64,000 nucleotides of DNA from Phytophthora hibernalis (lineage: Eukaryota; Oomycota; Peronosporomycetes; Peronosporales; Peronosporaceae): the NCBI GenBank assembly GCA_012656075.1, contig JAAKBF010000382.1, forward strand, positions 186,001 to 250,000, given 5' to 3'. Both the position numbers and the translations under genes were made by a program. Below are positions 46,801-58,012 of this stretch, piece by piece (positions within the stretch are counted from its first letter, which is position 1; each line of letters starts with the position of its first letter). The notes under the pieces were generated by a model. The model was not told the origin of the DNA. It saw only the letters and a list, made by a program, of their open reading frames with translations, and searched no databases.

Positions 46801-47465
46801 CAAACGAAAATTACAGTAGGCGGAGAAATCGAGCGCTACAAAGCGCGAATTGTTGCCTGTGGTAACGACCAGCTCTTTGGTGTGGACTATTCAATTACCT
46901 TCGCGGCGGTGACGGAGATAGGGACGGTTAAAGTTGTTTTAGTTCATGCAAGAAGCTGGAAAGTGCTGGCCAAACATGGAGATATCCCAAATACTTACGC
47001 CAAGGTGGTCACGGAGGACGAACTGGAGATCTTCATCGAGATTCCGCAAGGCATGGATATTCCTGATCGTTTTGCTGCGACTTGCAGCTCAACCTGCAAC
47101 CCCGAATCACCATTTCTAACACTCCTCCTCGGCAATATCGTCGTATCTGCGCATCTTGAGGCCATCGACATGCACTCCGACAACAACCATGTCCCGACCG
47201 TTTTGCTTAAAGTAGAGGCACATGTCCGAACTTGCTTGAGTAAAACCTGGAGTAGTTCACTCCAGAGGCGGCCCGTCTGTTTGAGTCCGTAGAGCGATTT
47301 TCTGAGTCTCAGCATGAGCTTGCTCTTGTGCTTTACACCAAATTTCCCCAGTACCCTGTTCTCAGAGTTGGCACCGCATATGTCACGGCAGCAAAACCGA
47401 AAACGACACCCACTGATGTCACGCTGTGTTCGGCTTTCTCGGCATCCACTTAAATTTCTTAACAT
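43850..47465 (+). mobile_element. Ty1/Copia retrotransposon, degenerate and internally rearranged
   Basis: In order: a Gag-like region (43850-44720) with GHYLSGVAERYYNHQVEGWW; a zinc knuckle CYVCGSEQHLKAAC (CX2CX4HX4C, about 44980-45020); a protease-linked region around 45130-45300; the GAG-pre-integrase segment HKRLGHLAFDTVERMA with CLTCAEGKQPN (45560-45700); integrase core pieces IIFVDHRSTYYRVFLAH and LRTDGGGEY (45800-45965); and reverse-transcriptase pieces ARIVACGNDQLFGVDYS (46840-46890). Frameshifts and stops interrupt every domain. Beyond about 47090 the next expected RT block (KSLYGLKQTGRLW) appears on the minus strand, so the 3' part is inverted. No LTR pair is seen. Confidence 0.85.
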
Positions 47466-48705
47466 TCCGTCCGACGCTTTGCTTCACACCACAGGGTACA
47501 CGATGAAGAACTTCGTTATTTTGTCATGATCCGTTGACCTCTCTAACCATGACATCACATATGAGATCGGGACGTCATTGCCGTATTCCTCAAAGGTGAC
47601 TTCGACACTTACCCTGGAGCTTTCAGCTTCTTCGTGCTACCTCGTTTCCTTGAGTTAGACCTGCTACTCTGTACACTTGGTGGAAGAGTCAGCTGCGTAA
47701 GTTGAGGATATGTGTCTTTGCGCGCCTTCTTCTTTTCAGGTGCCCTAACAAGCTGCATTGTCTTTGTGTCTGCTGACTGTGGTGTTGGGTTTTGGGGCGC
47801 TCGGTCGCCAGTCGGCAAGGTTGCCCTTGCTGAAGGAAAGTGACCGGTTGAGCCCTGATTGGCGGATTACATTCCCCGCGCCACAGTGACCACGATAGTT
47901 TAGTGACCGAGGCCTCGGTCGGGTATAATAAATTCCCGGCCGAGGGTACGAACCCTCGTTTGTACCCATTTCAGTTTCGTACCCTCGGTCTTATGGAGCC
48001 GGGTACAGGATCACATACGGGGATCGGTTTACACTGGATATTTGTATTTAGATATAGGACTAGCTATAGGATTGACTACAGAGGCTCTCAGAGCCATAGA
48101 TCAACACAAATAAATCAGCAGTCTTCCCCCAAGTCACCAAGGGTCAAGTCCGTCTTCGGTAAGTCTAGCTAGCTTATCTTAGGGTCTGGATACGCTCGGC
48201 TTGTGGGATGCTGATCAGCGAGTCTAAGGTACATTGAACCGAGGGTTTGTTGCAGGTCAGTCCAAGAGATTAGAGTGGCCGAGTGTTGGGAGCGACGAGA
48301 AGCGTCGTTTACCATATATTTAGTGGAATCGAGTGTTCTATACACATTTTACTACCCGCCGAGGTTTTACCTCGGCAAACCCGTATTAGGCTTGACAGCC
48401 GGTACCCTTCCTTCTGAGGGACTGCGGGGTTCGCGCGAAAGCGCAATATTGCATACTAGCCCTCGCTCGTGGCTAGTGGTGCATGTTATTGGGTTGGCCT
48501 AATACAACCTAGGTGTACAGAGGGTTCACATTCAACCCGGCGTAAGGGATCGTTCCTGGTCCTCAGGTTTGATCCAACGCTCGTCGACCTGACAAGTGAA
48601 GCGAGTGTTGGTGGTGGGACTCATACCGTTTGGTAGTGATAATTTCTGCGTGATCCTACATGAAATGACAGTGTGGCTGTATCTTCACTCAATGGTGGGT
48701 GATTG
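47466..48705. other. possible LTR / retroelement boundary sequence
   Basis: Not coding in any convincing way. The stretch 47880-48170 looks like retroelement control sequence: repeated CCGAGG/CCTCGGTC motifs, a TATAATAAATTCC box near 47923, and several further short repeats (ACCCTCG). GTTGGTGGTGGGAC near 48608 could be a primer-binding site. A proline/lysine-rich leftward stretch at 47609-47818 may be the start of another Gag. I could not find a second LTR copy. Confidence 0.3.
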
Positions 48706-51628
48706 TCACCATTGAAAAAATCCATAACCATTGTCGTCACGACTGAGATGTTCATCACCATTGATACCCATGTCATCACCATTTAGAGCATCTATAGCTT
48801 CTTCAACTTTGCCGCGTTGAGGTCTGGACACGTGACAAACTGCACTGTTTTTCATGTCCGCCACATTCTTGTCATCTGCTTCTTTGTTCACATAAGCGGC
48901 TTGAACGTCCTCGTACGGCACTCGTCCACTATTCTTGTAAGACGCATTGATTTCCTTACCCCGTTCCAAGAAACCGTCCTTCGAATTGAAGTATGTGCCT
49001 TCGTTGACGTCCAACGCTTCCCCATGACTACAGTCTGTGCAATCGAGTCACTATCACTGATCTCCTGGTCCTGAACAGTGTCGCCCTGAAAATCTTTTGA
49101 AGCAGAGTCGGCTGTCCGAAATTGCAGAAAAATCTTTTCACATACATACGGACTGCAACTGATTGCCAGCTGAACAACTTCATCAGGATGTCGGGAATCG
49201 AATTGAGTCCGTGAATTACGACGGACAAGAGCGTCTCGTCACTCGCGCATCGATGCATTTTGATACAACAACACCCCACCTATGTATCGATCCAAAGTCA
49301 TAGTTAGGTTGCTGAGCTTTTTCATTTTCCCCAAACTCGCTTCCAGTCGATTACTCGTAGTATTACCAGCTGTGAATGTCTTCGTCCGGAGATGGGTTGC
49401 CCACATTTGGCTGCAGTTGTACCAGTTTTCCTCCAAATATTCTGCGAACTCCACTCCAAACGTACGCGTAGTTGAAACGAGCGAGCTCCATGCTCTGCAG
49501 TAATAGCACGTAATTGGAAGAGCACCACCTGCAATAACAACCAATGTAGTCGTCAATGTTGTTGATCGATCGATTGGAGTGATATTAATTACATAACATT
49601 TTACTTTTGCTCGTGGTAATTCCGCTTCCAAAATCCACCACTCGTTGAAGTCTTTATCAATAGTAATGGACTCGGTAATGCATTCTCCCACGACACACAG
49701 GAAACGATATACACGACTGAATGGTGCTCCTCTGCTGGTTGCTAACAAGCATCTCACAAACAGAAAACCCTTTTCCGTTTGAAGCTGTCATCATGAACTC
49801 ACCTGTTACCACAAAACAATAATAGAAAAAGATTTTAGCAACAAACTCAACTTAGAATTCGAATTGTATACCCACCTAACAGGAAGCCGACATTGTTAAG
49901 AATGTAGATTCAGTTCAACAGCATTGCATCCCCCATCTACGATACGTCTCACATTGCGCCTCGTTCACCAGTACAAGTCCCGACATGACATCATCGTATT
50001 CACGAAGAACAAACCCATAGTTCCCTGGAATAGCCACAAATCCATCCATAAATCGAAGTAGTTTGCGCTCTGTGTCTGGCCCTCCATATCTCGCCTAGAA
50101 GTAGTTTCGGGCGTCTTGGTTCGAGAGATCACACTCTGGTATAGAAACAAATAGTGTGCTTAGCATTCACCAATTTAACAAAATGCGCCAGGCCTTCTCG
50201 TACCATTTTCAGCGCAAAGAAATTCGGCAAGGCTTCGCATGGGCACTTCGGCACTGCGCAGTATGTTGACGGTAGCTCCCAGTTGTCTTGCATTCATAGC
50301 TTCACGCCGACACAGGGCACGGTAAATGTCTTCGTTGACGTAGTGGTTGTGCTCGCGTACCTGAAACTCGATAGCACCATTACATCACATCACCGTTGTC
50401 AACACCATTATCAACACCATTACCAGCACCATTGTCTCAGCCATTGTTGACACCATTGACTGAAGTATTCGCACTCACCTCATTCTTTGTCTTTATGGGA
50501 AATGATCCAGTTGCTGCTCGAGCGACGATGCATGTGATCCGAGGTGAGCATCCCGTAAGTGATATGTGGTCTACACACGGACATCTTTACCCTTCCGTCC
50601 ATCCAAGCATCCATGCGTACAATAATACTGCATGTAGACGTCTTCAAAGCCCCCCAAATCGTTGCGGTATCTCGAACTTCACATACGCATACTTGCCTCT
50701 GGCCAACCTGTACATAATGTCAGGAATAAGCCTTCATCCATACAATTGTCAGTATATCCATCACTAGCTACACTGCGCTTGATCATCACAACGTACTCTC
50801 TATTGTTTCTCAAAAGGGAACGTTGTTGCAGTTCCTGTAAACCAAGAAGTTGGATTCAAGATACTTGACGAAGTCCTGATTGAATCTGACCACGCACGTT
50901 TTGCCAGAAATGCCTCTGTCGTTACGGAGACATTCTTGTGTGGGTCTGCCATAATTTCACGCTCCTTGCTCCACTTGACGGACGATAGCGTTTTCAGGCG
51001 GCAGAATAGCAGAAAACTCAGATCTTGATTCTAGTAGAGTTATATAAATTTATATCATGTTCTAATTCAAAGCACACTTCACGACAAAATGTAAATCCGT
51101 ACCGGTCCTTGTTTTTCTTGGACGTTTTCCCAGGACATTTACGGAGGCTCGCCACCGTTTTGGTTGCATCCTCCGCTCCAGTTGCGTTCTCCATCTTGGA
51201 TCCTCCTCTCTTGACACTTGCGTGATATTGTCCGTCTTCGTCTCCACAATTTCTCCACCCAACGTTTCTGGAGCCTCCTTCCCGCACGCATCTTCTCCGT
51301 TTGGGCCATTCTCCGCGTTCGCAACCTTCTCCGCGTCCGCATCTTTGTCCGCGTTCGCATCTTCTGCTTCTAAGTCCTTCCTCGCGTCCGCATTCTTCTC
51401 CGCATATTTTGCCTCTGAGTCCTTACCCGCGCCCGCAACCTTCTCTACATCCGTATATCCATCCTCATCAGTATCCGCGTGCTCGTCTCTCAGGGAATAT
51501 GCGCGACGGTCCTCTACTTCTTCCACCTCGTCGCTAGCGTAGTCATCTGGGTGCTCGTTGTCGGAGTCGCCATCGCTGTCTGGATCATAGTATGAGTCGC
51601 CTGTGCACAGACATTCTTTATTAGTCAC
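48706..51628 (-). mobile_element. Mutator-like element (MULE) remnant
   Basis: Leftward coding remnants. The best match is at 49239-49757: FGVEFAEYLEENWYNCSQMW followed by GNTTSNRLEASLGKMK, the pattern (W...N..W...TNNRLES..) that follows the DDE domain in oomycete MULE transposases. Upstream at 51062-51628 is a strongly acidic Asp/Glu/Ala repeat segment (ADKDADAEKVANAEN), perhaps an N-terminal region. Plus-strand CACCATTATCAA-type hexamer repeats occur at 50385-50460 and related CACCATT repeats at 48710-48790. Frames are broken many times and no terminal inverted repeats were found. Confidence 0.55.
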
Positions 51629-52261
51629 ACTGCCGTAATAAATTTCGATTCGGGGTGCACGTACTCACCATTTGAGCCCCAGCGATCTTTTTTCGGAAAT
51701 GAATGGCTGGGGGCTGCAGCGGAAACTTACGAATTTATTTTCCGTAACGTTCAATGCTATTTCTCACCACTGTACCCTTGACCATTGTTGAACTTATCAA
51801 TGTACTTTCATAGAGTTTTCTCGTGCCGTAATTTATTCGGTCAATGGTGTAGCTGGACCTACAGTAGCAATGGTGAAATAACCGCTTTCCAATGTGCACT
51901 GGGGCCGGCAAATTTATTTAAGAGGGCGGCACCCCGGCAGGGGTTACCTATAAAAAGCAGCGCATGACACCTAGCGCCATTTTTGACTTTTTATTGGTCG
52001 ACATAACTACCAATAGCATTTTTAAATATAACGAGTAGTTCTCTATTGGTGTATATATCATCCAATAGAAATCTGCCACTTGTCCGCAAATAAATACGCA
52101 CACATTATGTGGCTGTGAGAGGCACTGCCACACACAAGACATTGAGCCGTCGCCGACACAGCGCGCAGTGGCTCATTCATATTTTTCAAATACATACTGG
52201 TCAAAGCCTCCCCACACCGAGCAGGCCCGTCCAAGCTACAGTACCAAACCTACCCCCTTCA
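51629..52261. other. intergenic, short dispersed repeat
   Basis: No gene. A 30-base sequence at about 51850 (AGCTGGACCTACAGTAGCAA...) recurs with changes at about 53792, both in the same orientation, suggesting remnants of one repeat family. Confidence 0.35.
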
Positions 52262-52600
52262 CGATACCGTAGCTCAATGGGATAGCACAGGGCTTTGGCC
52301 CTGGGACGCTGGATCAATTCCAGCCGATGTTATTGAACAAGATTGTGTTGAGTGTAGAGAGACCTGTGGTGAGTGACGTTGTGTGGTGAGCGGCCTGTGC
52401 GAAAAGCGGCCTTTAGTGAGCGCCTGCCGTGTACGGCCTGTGGTGAGAGTCTGACGTGTGCAAACTGTGATGAGTGCATGCGGTGTACGAGCTGTGGTGA
52501 GAGCGTGTGCGGTGTGATCGGTTTATGATTTGTATGAATGTCTAGTGTGTGTATATATGACCCCCAATATAAGAACACGAATGCTGGAATCTCTCTAGGT
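52262..52600 (+). repeat. tRNA-derived SINE-like element
   Basis: Internal RNA polymerase III promoter boxes are exact: A box TAGCTCAATGGG (52270-52281) and B box GATCAATTC (52312-52320), with tRNA-like spacing. A stem around CTTTGGC resembles an anticodon arm and CTGG...CCAG a T arm, but acceptor-stem pairing is poor and it continues into several hundred bases of GTGAG/CTGTG-rich sequence. That fits a tRNA-related SINE, which are known in Phytophthora, better than a working tRNA gene. The 3' end is uncertain. Confidence 0.5.
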
Positions 52601-52612
52601 CTTACACGTGAC

Positions 52613-53459
52613 CTACAACGGTGAGCCTGGCTTGTGTGCTAACAGGTGTCGCATCCATGATGCTTCCGATGGCGAGCGAGAGCTTGCACGCCATGATGCG
52701 CTCGTAAAAGACACCGGAATTAGGCAGCGGATGTAGCGCGCGCAGGACACTCTCTGCCCCTTCGTGTTGACACCACGCGCCTTGAGGAACTTGTGTAGCC
52801 CTTCTTCCGCGCGGCGACCGGCGTCGTGAACTTGGTCCTTGTAGCAGTCAAGGAAGAAGCCCCCGTCCAAGAAGAGCTTCATGGAGGCGACGAACAGCAA
52901 ACGCATGAAGAAACCATAGAAGGAGAAGTTGAAGAAGATGTAGTTGACGTTTGTTAAGATTTTCAATTAGTAAATATTGCATGAATGTCAATGGCGAACT
53001 TGAGCACCCTTCACAGAGACGTTCCTAGACCAGCGTGTTAGCAACTCCGAACCATCACAATGCAGACGACTGTACATCATCTCAGCATACAAGTTGAAAT
53101 CTTGAGTGCAGGAAACACAGGTGACGCCCGCTGAAATCATCGATGTAGTAGCGTAGGCATCATTGAGTGCATCTTGTCGCTTCCCCATCGTCGTTGTAAG
53201 CGCGCCACAATAGCATCAAACGCTCGCGCTCCAATTCCTTTTTCCACGCTTAAAGCTCTACCACCCGAGAAAGAACATGTTTCCTCTCCAAAGCAGTGGA
53301 TACTGCATCGTTATGGGCTTCGGACACCGCGCCTGTGGTGCCGTGTTGAGGGTTGAGGTCCTCAGACGCGTAGCCGTCATCGTCTCCGCGCTGTTCTCGT
53401 TCACTACTGCGTGAGGGCTTGACAGAAATCATCATCGGCTGGAACTGGCCTCGCTGCAC
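52613..53459 (-). pseudogene. unidentified protein remnant
   Basis: Protein-like pieces in several frames: a Ser/Glu-rich segment (53250-53459), RAFDAIVARLQRRWG leading into GKRQDALNDAYATTSMISAG (53000-53230), and a hydrophobic piece FFNFSFYGFFMRLLFVASMK followed by DQVHDAGRRAEEGLHKFL (52800-52950), possibly after an intron. I recognise no family. Stops and shifts suggest a broken gene or uncorrected indels. Confidence 0.3.
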
Positions 53460-54359
53460 GACGTAAATAGTAAAATACGGTATTATAAATGTTAAGAATC
53501 ATCTTAAAGCATATGCTGTTTGACGGATTACTTCCTTAAATGATATGACATATGTTGAGTAACTACCTTACAGGGTATGTCGAATGATGGAATCCTACAT
53601 TAAAGGATATGGCAAACGATAGACCAACGATTGGGCTTGTACATGGACCAGAACATTATCCATCATCGAGCCCTGTCGGCTGCGTTTTTTATCATGTGAT
53701 GAGGAATTTATCACGACATCTACGAATTGTATCACGACATCACGGAAATAAACCATCTTAATTTTGTTAGTGCAACTTAAGCTCTTAATGAAGCTGGACC
53801 TACATTGTCAATGGTGATTTAATCAGTGCCTGCACATTACTCAGGGACCGAAATGCGTGCATATGTAAATATTCGTTTTTCTCGGCCCAGGGAAGCTGAC
53901 AGAAAGGTTTTATTGACAGTTACACAAGATTCTCTATTATTTCCGACCCAATTATTTTCGATTACCGCACCTGAGTGTCGGAAAGTGTAGGGAAGTCGGA
54001 ACGATTGCGATATGGGTGAACGGGGTATGAATCGCATGATAAATAAATCCACCCACCCCCACCCGCGGTCTAGTAGACATTTTTGCGGAGTATGCTGGTA
54101 CCTATCGAGTGTTTTTCTACCCACTTAGAAAACACATGTGGAAATGTACAAATCCCAGACGCCTATGGACGATGTTCGAGATGCCGACTTTGATTGTCTT
54201 CTCGACTGTTCGAGATCGTTCTTACATATTTGCACCTTCTAGAAAAATGCGAGCCGAGGAGAAACAACAGACCTATTGAGACAAATCCGGGTGCTTACTT
54301 CCGAAAACGCCAAGTTCTCTTCAAGTAAACCACCTCGCCTCCGACCACATCTCTACCAA
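53460..54359. other. intergenic, nothing recognised
   Basis: AT-rich; short degenerate repeats near 53515-53620 (GGATTAC/GGATATGGC type around TATGACATATG). No gene supported. Confidence 0.35.
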
Positions 54360-55375
54360 GATGCCCCACGCCTCCCGCCGACAACATCTGCAGTCCGTGC
54401 TGTTGGAGCTTCAAGAACGCGGCAACAGCCGCCGCCAAGAGCTCGTCGACTACTTTCGAGTCATCCAAGAAAACGAGAGCTCAGCACCGTAACACCCAAC
54501 CTTTGACGGATTCATGACGGACGGGACGCCGTCCTGCGCCCCACGAACTTCACGCCGCGTGAAATCAACACGCTTTGGATGTCCTTGCGCATCAGCGTTA
54601 CTCGGTACTGGAACGTCGGGTGAGGACGCCGCTCCAAGTTCACGGGCAAGGACGCCGCTCCAAGTTCACGGGCAAGGACGTCATGTTTATGGTGCTTGTC
54701 GTGCTGAAGAACGGCGGGACGTGGGAGATGTTGTCCAACATCTTTCACGGCAAAACCCCCACCTTCATCAAGACCATCACCACCTTCCTCCGAGCTGTTC
54801 TCCCGCCTCTACGATGATTAGTTAGCGAGAAGGTCCAGGAGGAGAATATGCGGACACTCCTCTCGTCCGACAGAACGTTCATGCATCATCCGTACGCGTT
54901 TTACGCGACGGATGTCACGTTTCAGCAGGCGAATAGATCCGCCGGTAACATGTCGGAAGCGCTTTCTTACTACAGCGCCAAGCATAAGTTGTACGGTTAC
55001 AAGGTCGAAGTGTCGGTAAGCCCTCGTGGCTTTGTTATCAATTGCACGGAGCACGCTCGCGGCAACACCGCGGACATCACGACGTTCAGGCTTTCACCAC
55101 GCCACACGTCGAAAGTCGGACGAAGGCCGGGTGCTGCGGGACAACTGGTTTTCTTGCCAGGAGTATACAGAAGAGTGGGCGGTCCTGGCGGACAAGGGGT
55201 ACCAGGGCATCCAGCAACACGTACGCTGTATCCACCCAACCAAGGGAACCAACCTACCCGCAGCTATCGTTCAGCAAAATGCCGACATTTCTAGCGAAAG
55301 AATCATTGTCGAGAACTGGTTTGGGAGACTGTGCAGGCTTAATAATTTTGACTATGGTCTCAATTTGACATCGAA
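54360..55375 (+). mobile_element. PIF/Harbinger-like (DDE_4) transposase remnant, interrupted by pogo element 2
   Basis: The reading frames between 54360 and 55375 encode a DDE_4-type nuclease: YATDVTFQQ (first Asp, about 54905), YSAKHKLYGYKVEVSVSP, GNTADITTF, LADKGYQGIQ (second Asp, about 55190) and IIVENWFGRLC (Glu, about 55315). These are the order and spacing of Harbinger/HARBI1-type enzymes. Several frame changes occur, one of them caused by a 26-bp tandem duplication at 54625-54676. The coding region ends abruptly at 55375, where pogo element 2 begins. Confidence 0.78.
54625..54676 (+). repeat. 26-bp exact tandem duplication
   Basis: GACGCCGCTCCAAGTTCACG followed by GGCAAG is present twice head to tail. 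26 is not a multiple of three, so it shifts the frame of the surrounding transposase. Confidence 0.9.
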
Positions 55376-57266
55376 TACAGTCTTGTGCTTGAATAAAGAA
55401 ACATGATCTTTATTCGAAATTTAAGGTTAATAGGAGTCTAGAGGTACAGCGGCTCGAACGAAAACAGATAAACTACTGTATTTTGTTAATGAAAAGGAAG
55501 CTGATTATCTGCTTTTCCTATCAGTCCGGTTTGGATTCAGCAGTGCTCAATGGTCTTCGAGGATAGATCTCGCCACGCGTCCGCACTCCACCGCACTCCT
55601 TTCTCCATTCCTACTTTATACGGATTATCATCCGTACCATCATCTATCAGTTTCAAAGCAAAGTCCATCTTCTTGGTCAGAACAGAGCGCTTCACACAAT
55701 AACAATGCCTTGGTCGAGCGGTTGCAGTTGCGAAGTAGTGTTGGGGGCAATGTCTCTACCCTGACGTTGGTTAGGTTGAATCCCATATCGCTGTGCGACG
55801 ATGCATTGTCAACGAGCAATATTATTCGCCTGCCTTGATCACACATGGCTGAGTCGAGGTCCTGCAGCCACGTCTAGTAGATGTCCGTAATCATCCATTC
55901 CTTCTTAGCGGATTTATAGTCTACATCGCTGCGTTTGTGCTTCAGCCAGCGCGGCTTCTTAGCCTTTCCGACGAAAAGGAGCGAGCGTTTGTCGCTCCCT
56001 GTTGCGTTGCAGCATAACGCAAGAGTAATTCGCGATTTGTGTTGCTTTAGTGCCGGCGGTTCGTTTAGACAAAGCGATCCGCGCGGGACGTTGTTGTTGT
56101 AGAAGCCCGTTTCATCCATGTTATACACATCCGCGCCTGCTTACTGGTTGATTATGCTGCGCAAACGTTGGAAATCAGAGGCCACCTCCTCTAAGTCTAC
56201 TGCACCCGACTTCCCATACGCCCGCCGCCACCGAATGCCATACCGAGGCTGCAGATTTCTCAACCATGACTTCCCGAACCGAGGCTGAGACGGTACGGGA
56301 ATCTTGAGTCGGTGCGCAAGCTTTCGAACTTGGGCGATAATCATCTGGCCCGAAAGAGAGAGTTGCATACTTTCGCACCCCATGACGAACTCCACCACGC
56401 ACTGGTCTAGGTACACTTGGTAGGCTGGGCGACATTTTTTGCGATTCAGACAGTCGGGTGTCAGCGGTCGGAGTCTGCTGTCGCCTTTGAGCACCCGCGA
56501 GATCACTTGTTTTGAAGGCTTCTTGAACAGATTGAACTTTCTCGCACCCATTTGGCAAGCTCGTTGTAAGTGGCGCTGGGGAACTCGTGATGGCGCCTAC
56601 AAAGCTCCAGCTCTTGAGCCTTAGTGAGGCGCACGCGTTTCTGGAACGCGCGCGTTCCGGTTGATGTTGGCCGCATGCTTGTTGGGGAGTTTGCAAGTTG
56701 AGAAATGAAAACAAAGTCTGCAAATGCCGCCGGACGGGCGCGATGTTCAATCAAACTCCCGCACTAACTTTTTGTGACGGGGTCACACAGCACCTTGCCT
56801 TGAGGAAGCGTAAGAGAGCAAGGGCTCTCGGTGAACGATAAGTTCACAGTTCCCGGCCTAAGGGATCTCTCTGCGGGTTTGATAGCAAGATAAAGACTGA
56901 ATATATTTTATAGCTGAGTTAAGCTTGTAGCATACAAACTCTAAGTCATCTATAGTAAAAGCTAAAGAGCGTGCATGGTTGGCTCACAGCCAACCGGTAC
57001 CACGTACCATGGACTCTAAAGAGTGACATCCGTCACTCTTTATGTTACTTGGGTACACGTCGGTGTACCCCGTTACATTTTTCTCGATGTCCTCGGTCTA
57101 CGGGTTTTGATTGGTGGAATCGAAACTGTAGTCTGTGATTGGTGGAAGATTGATCTTCAATGTACTAAATCAGTTCATCCGACTTTTACATGAATGGAAT
57201 CCCACCAACATACAATCGAGCATGTTATTCGGTGTGCGGTGTTCTTTATTCAAGCACAAGACTGTA
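55376..57266 (-). mobile_element. pogo/Tigger-type transposon, element 2 (carrying a solo LTR)
   Basis: Spans 55378-57264 with TA on each side (55376-55377, 57265-57266) and ends CAGTCTTGTGCTTGAATAAAG and its complement, the same as element 1. Its transposase, leftward from about 56754 to 55640, is nearly identical to that of element 1, including YNMDETGFYNNNVPRG and ILLVDNASSHSD, but is frameshifted at several points, including just before the third catalytic Asp. The element is about 320 bp longer than copy 1 because of the insertion at 56773-57077. It is inserted in a Harbinger-like transposase gene. Confidence 0.9.
56773..57077. mobile_element. solo-LTR-like insertion inside pogo element 2
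   Basis: A 305-bp segment absent from pogo element 1. It begins TGTGACGGGGTCAC and ends GTGTACCCCGTTACA (TG...CA with short imperfect inverted ends) and is flanked by TTTT on each side (56769-56772, 57078-57081), consistent with a 4-5 bp duplication. This is the structure of a solitary LTR left after recombination. An alternative is a small DNA transposon with 16-bp inverted ends. Confidence 0.7.
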
Positions 57267-58012
57267 TTGATATCTACTATTACTACTGATAATATTTGAA
57301 TATTATATTTATATTAAATAAATACTTCAAGTTTCAGAGCATCCTTCCCAGCGTTTACACCATTTCCGTAGCCCCAACCATCCCACGATTTTTAGCGTCA
57401 AACGAACTTGCTTACGAACCATTGCCGAGAGAATCAAAAGTTCAAGGTAAGCCAAAACGAGGGCGATTAGGCCCTAAGCCTCGAGTGCATGCCCAAGGAC
57501 GTGAAATAAAGCGAGTTGGCGGATTTGAAATCACCCCTCCCATTAACCCTACATTGATTTCTTTCGATTCTCTGTAGATATTTTTGATCCCCTATAAATT
57601 ACAAAGTTATAATGCTGCGTCCACTCGGTATGCGGCAGCGTCTCAATCGGAAAACACTCAAGCTCGAACTTTTCCTTCTTCTGCAGAATTGACTTGTCTG
57701 GCTTGATCAGCGCAATCAAGAATTCAATCGTGTGAGTTTGTTGGACAGTGCCCGTAGTCGTGGGGCACAAAGGCTACTGTAGCCCTAAAATATACTAGTA
57801 TTTCCTCTGCACGAGAAAAAGACGAGTGAGAAGCCGACGGCTTCTCTCTTTTCTCGTGCAAATGAAATACAGGAAGAGAGCCCGATGAAAGAGCTAGCCT
57901 TTGCCTTTTGGCGGATCGTAAGTTTCTCTGAAAATGACCAATTATTTGCTTGACTCGAACTTTTGTAATTATGAGACCCCTATTCTATTGGGTCTTTACG
58001 CAATTATAACAT
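57267..58012. other. intergenic
   Basis: An AT-rich start, then two short protein-like stretches I cannot identify (rightward 57400-57577, with KPKRGRLGPKPRVHAQGREI; leftward 57549-57770, with EFLIALIKPDKSILQKKEKF). A hairpin (GAGAAGCCGACGGCTTCTC) lies at about 57829-57847. No gene called. Confidence 0.35.

Noticed and set aside
52261..52335. Functional tRNA-Gln (UUG) gene
   Set aside because: A and B boxes are good but the acceptor stem does not pair and the T loop is altered; a SINE head fits better.
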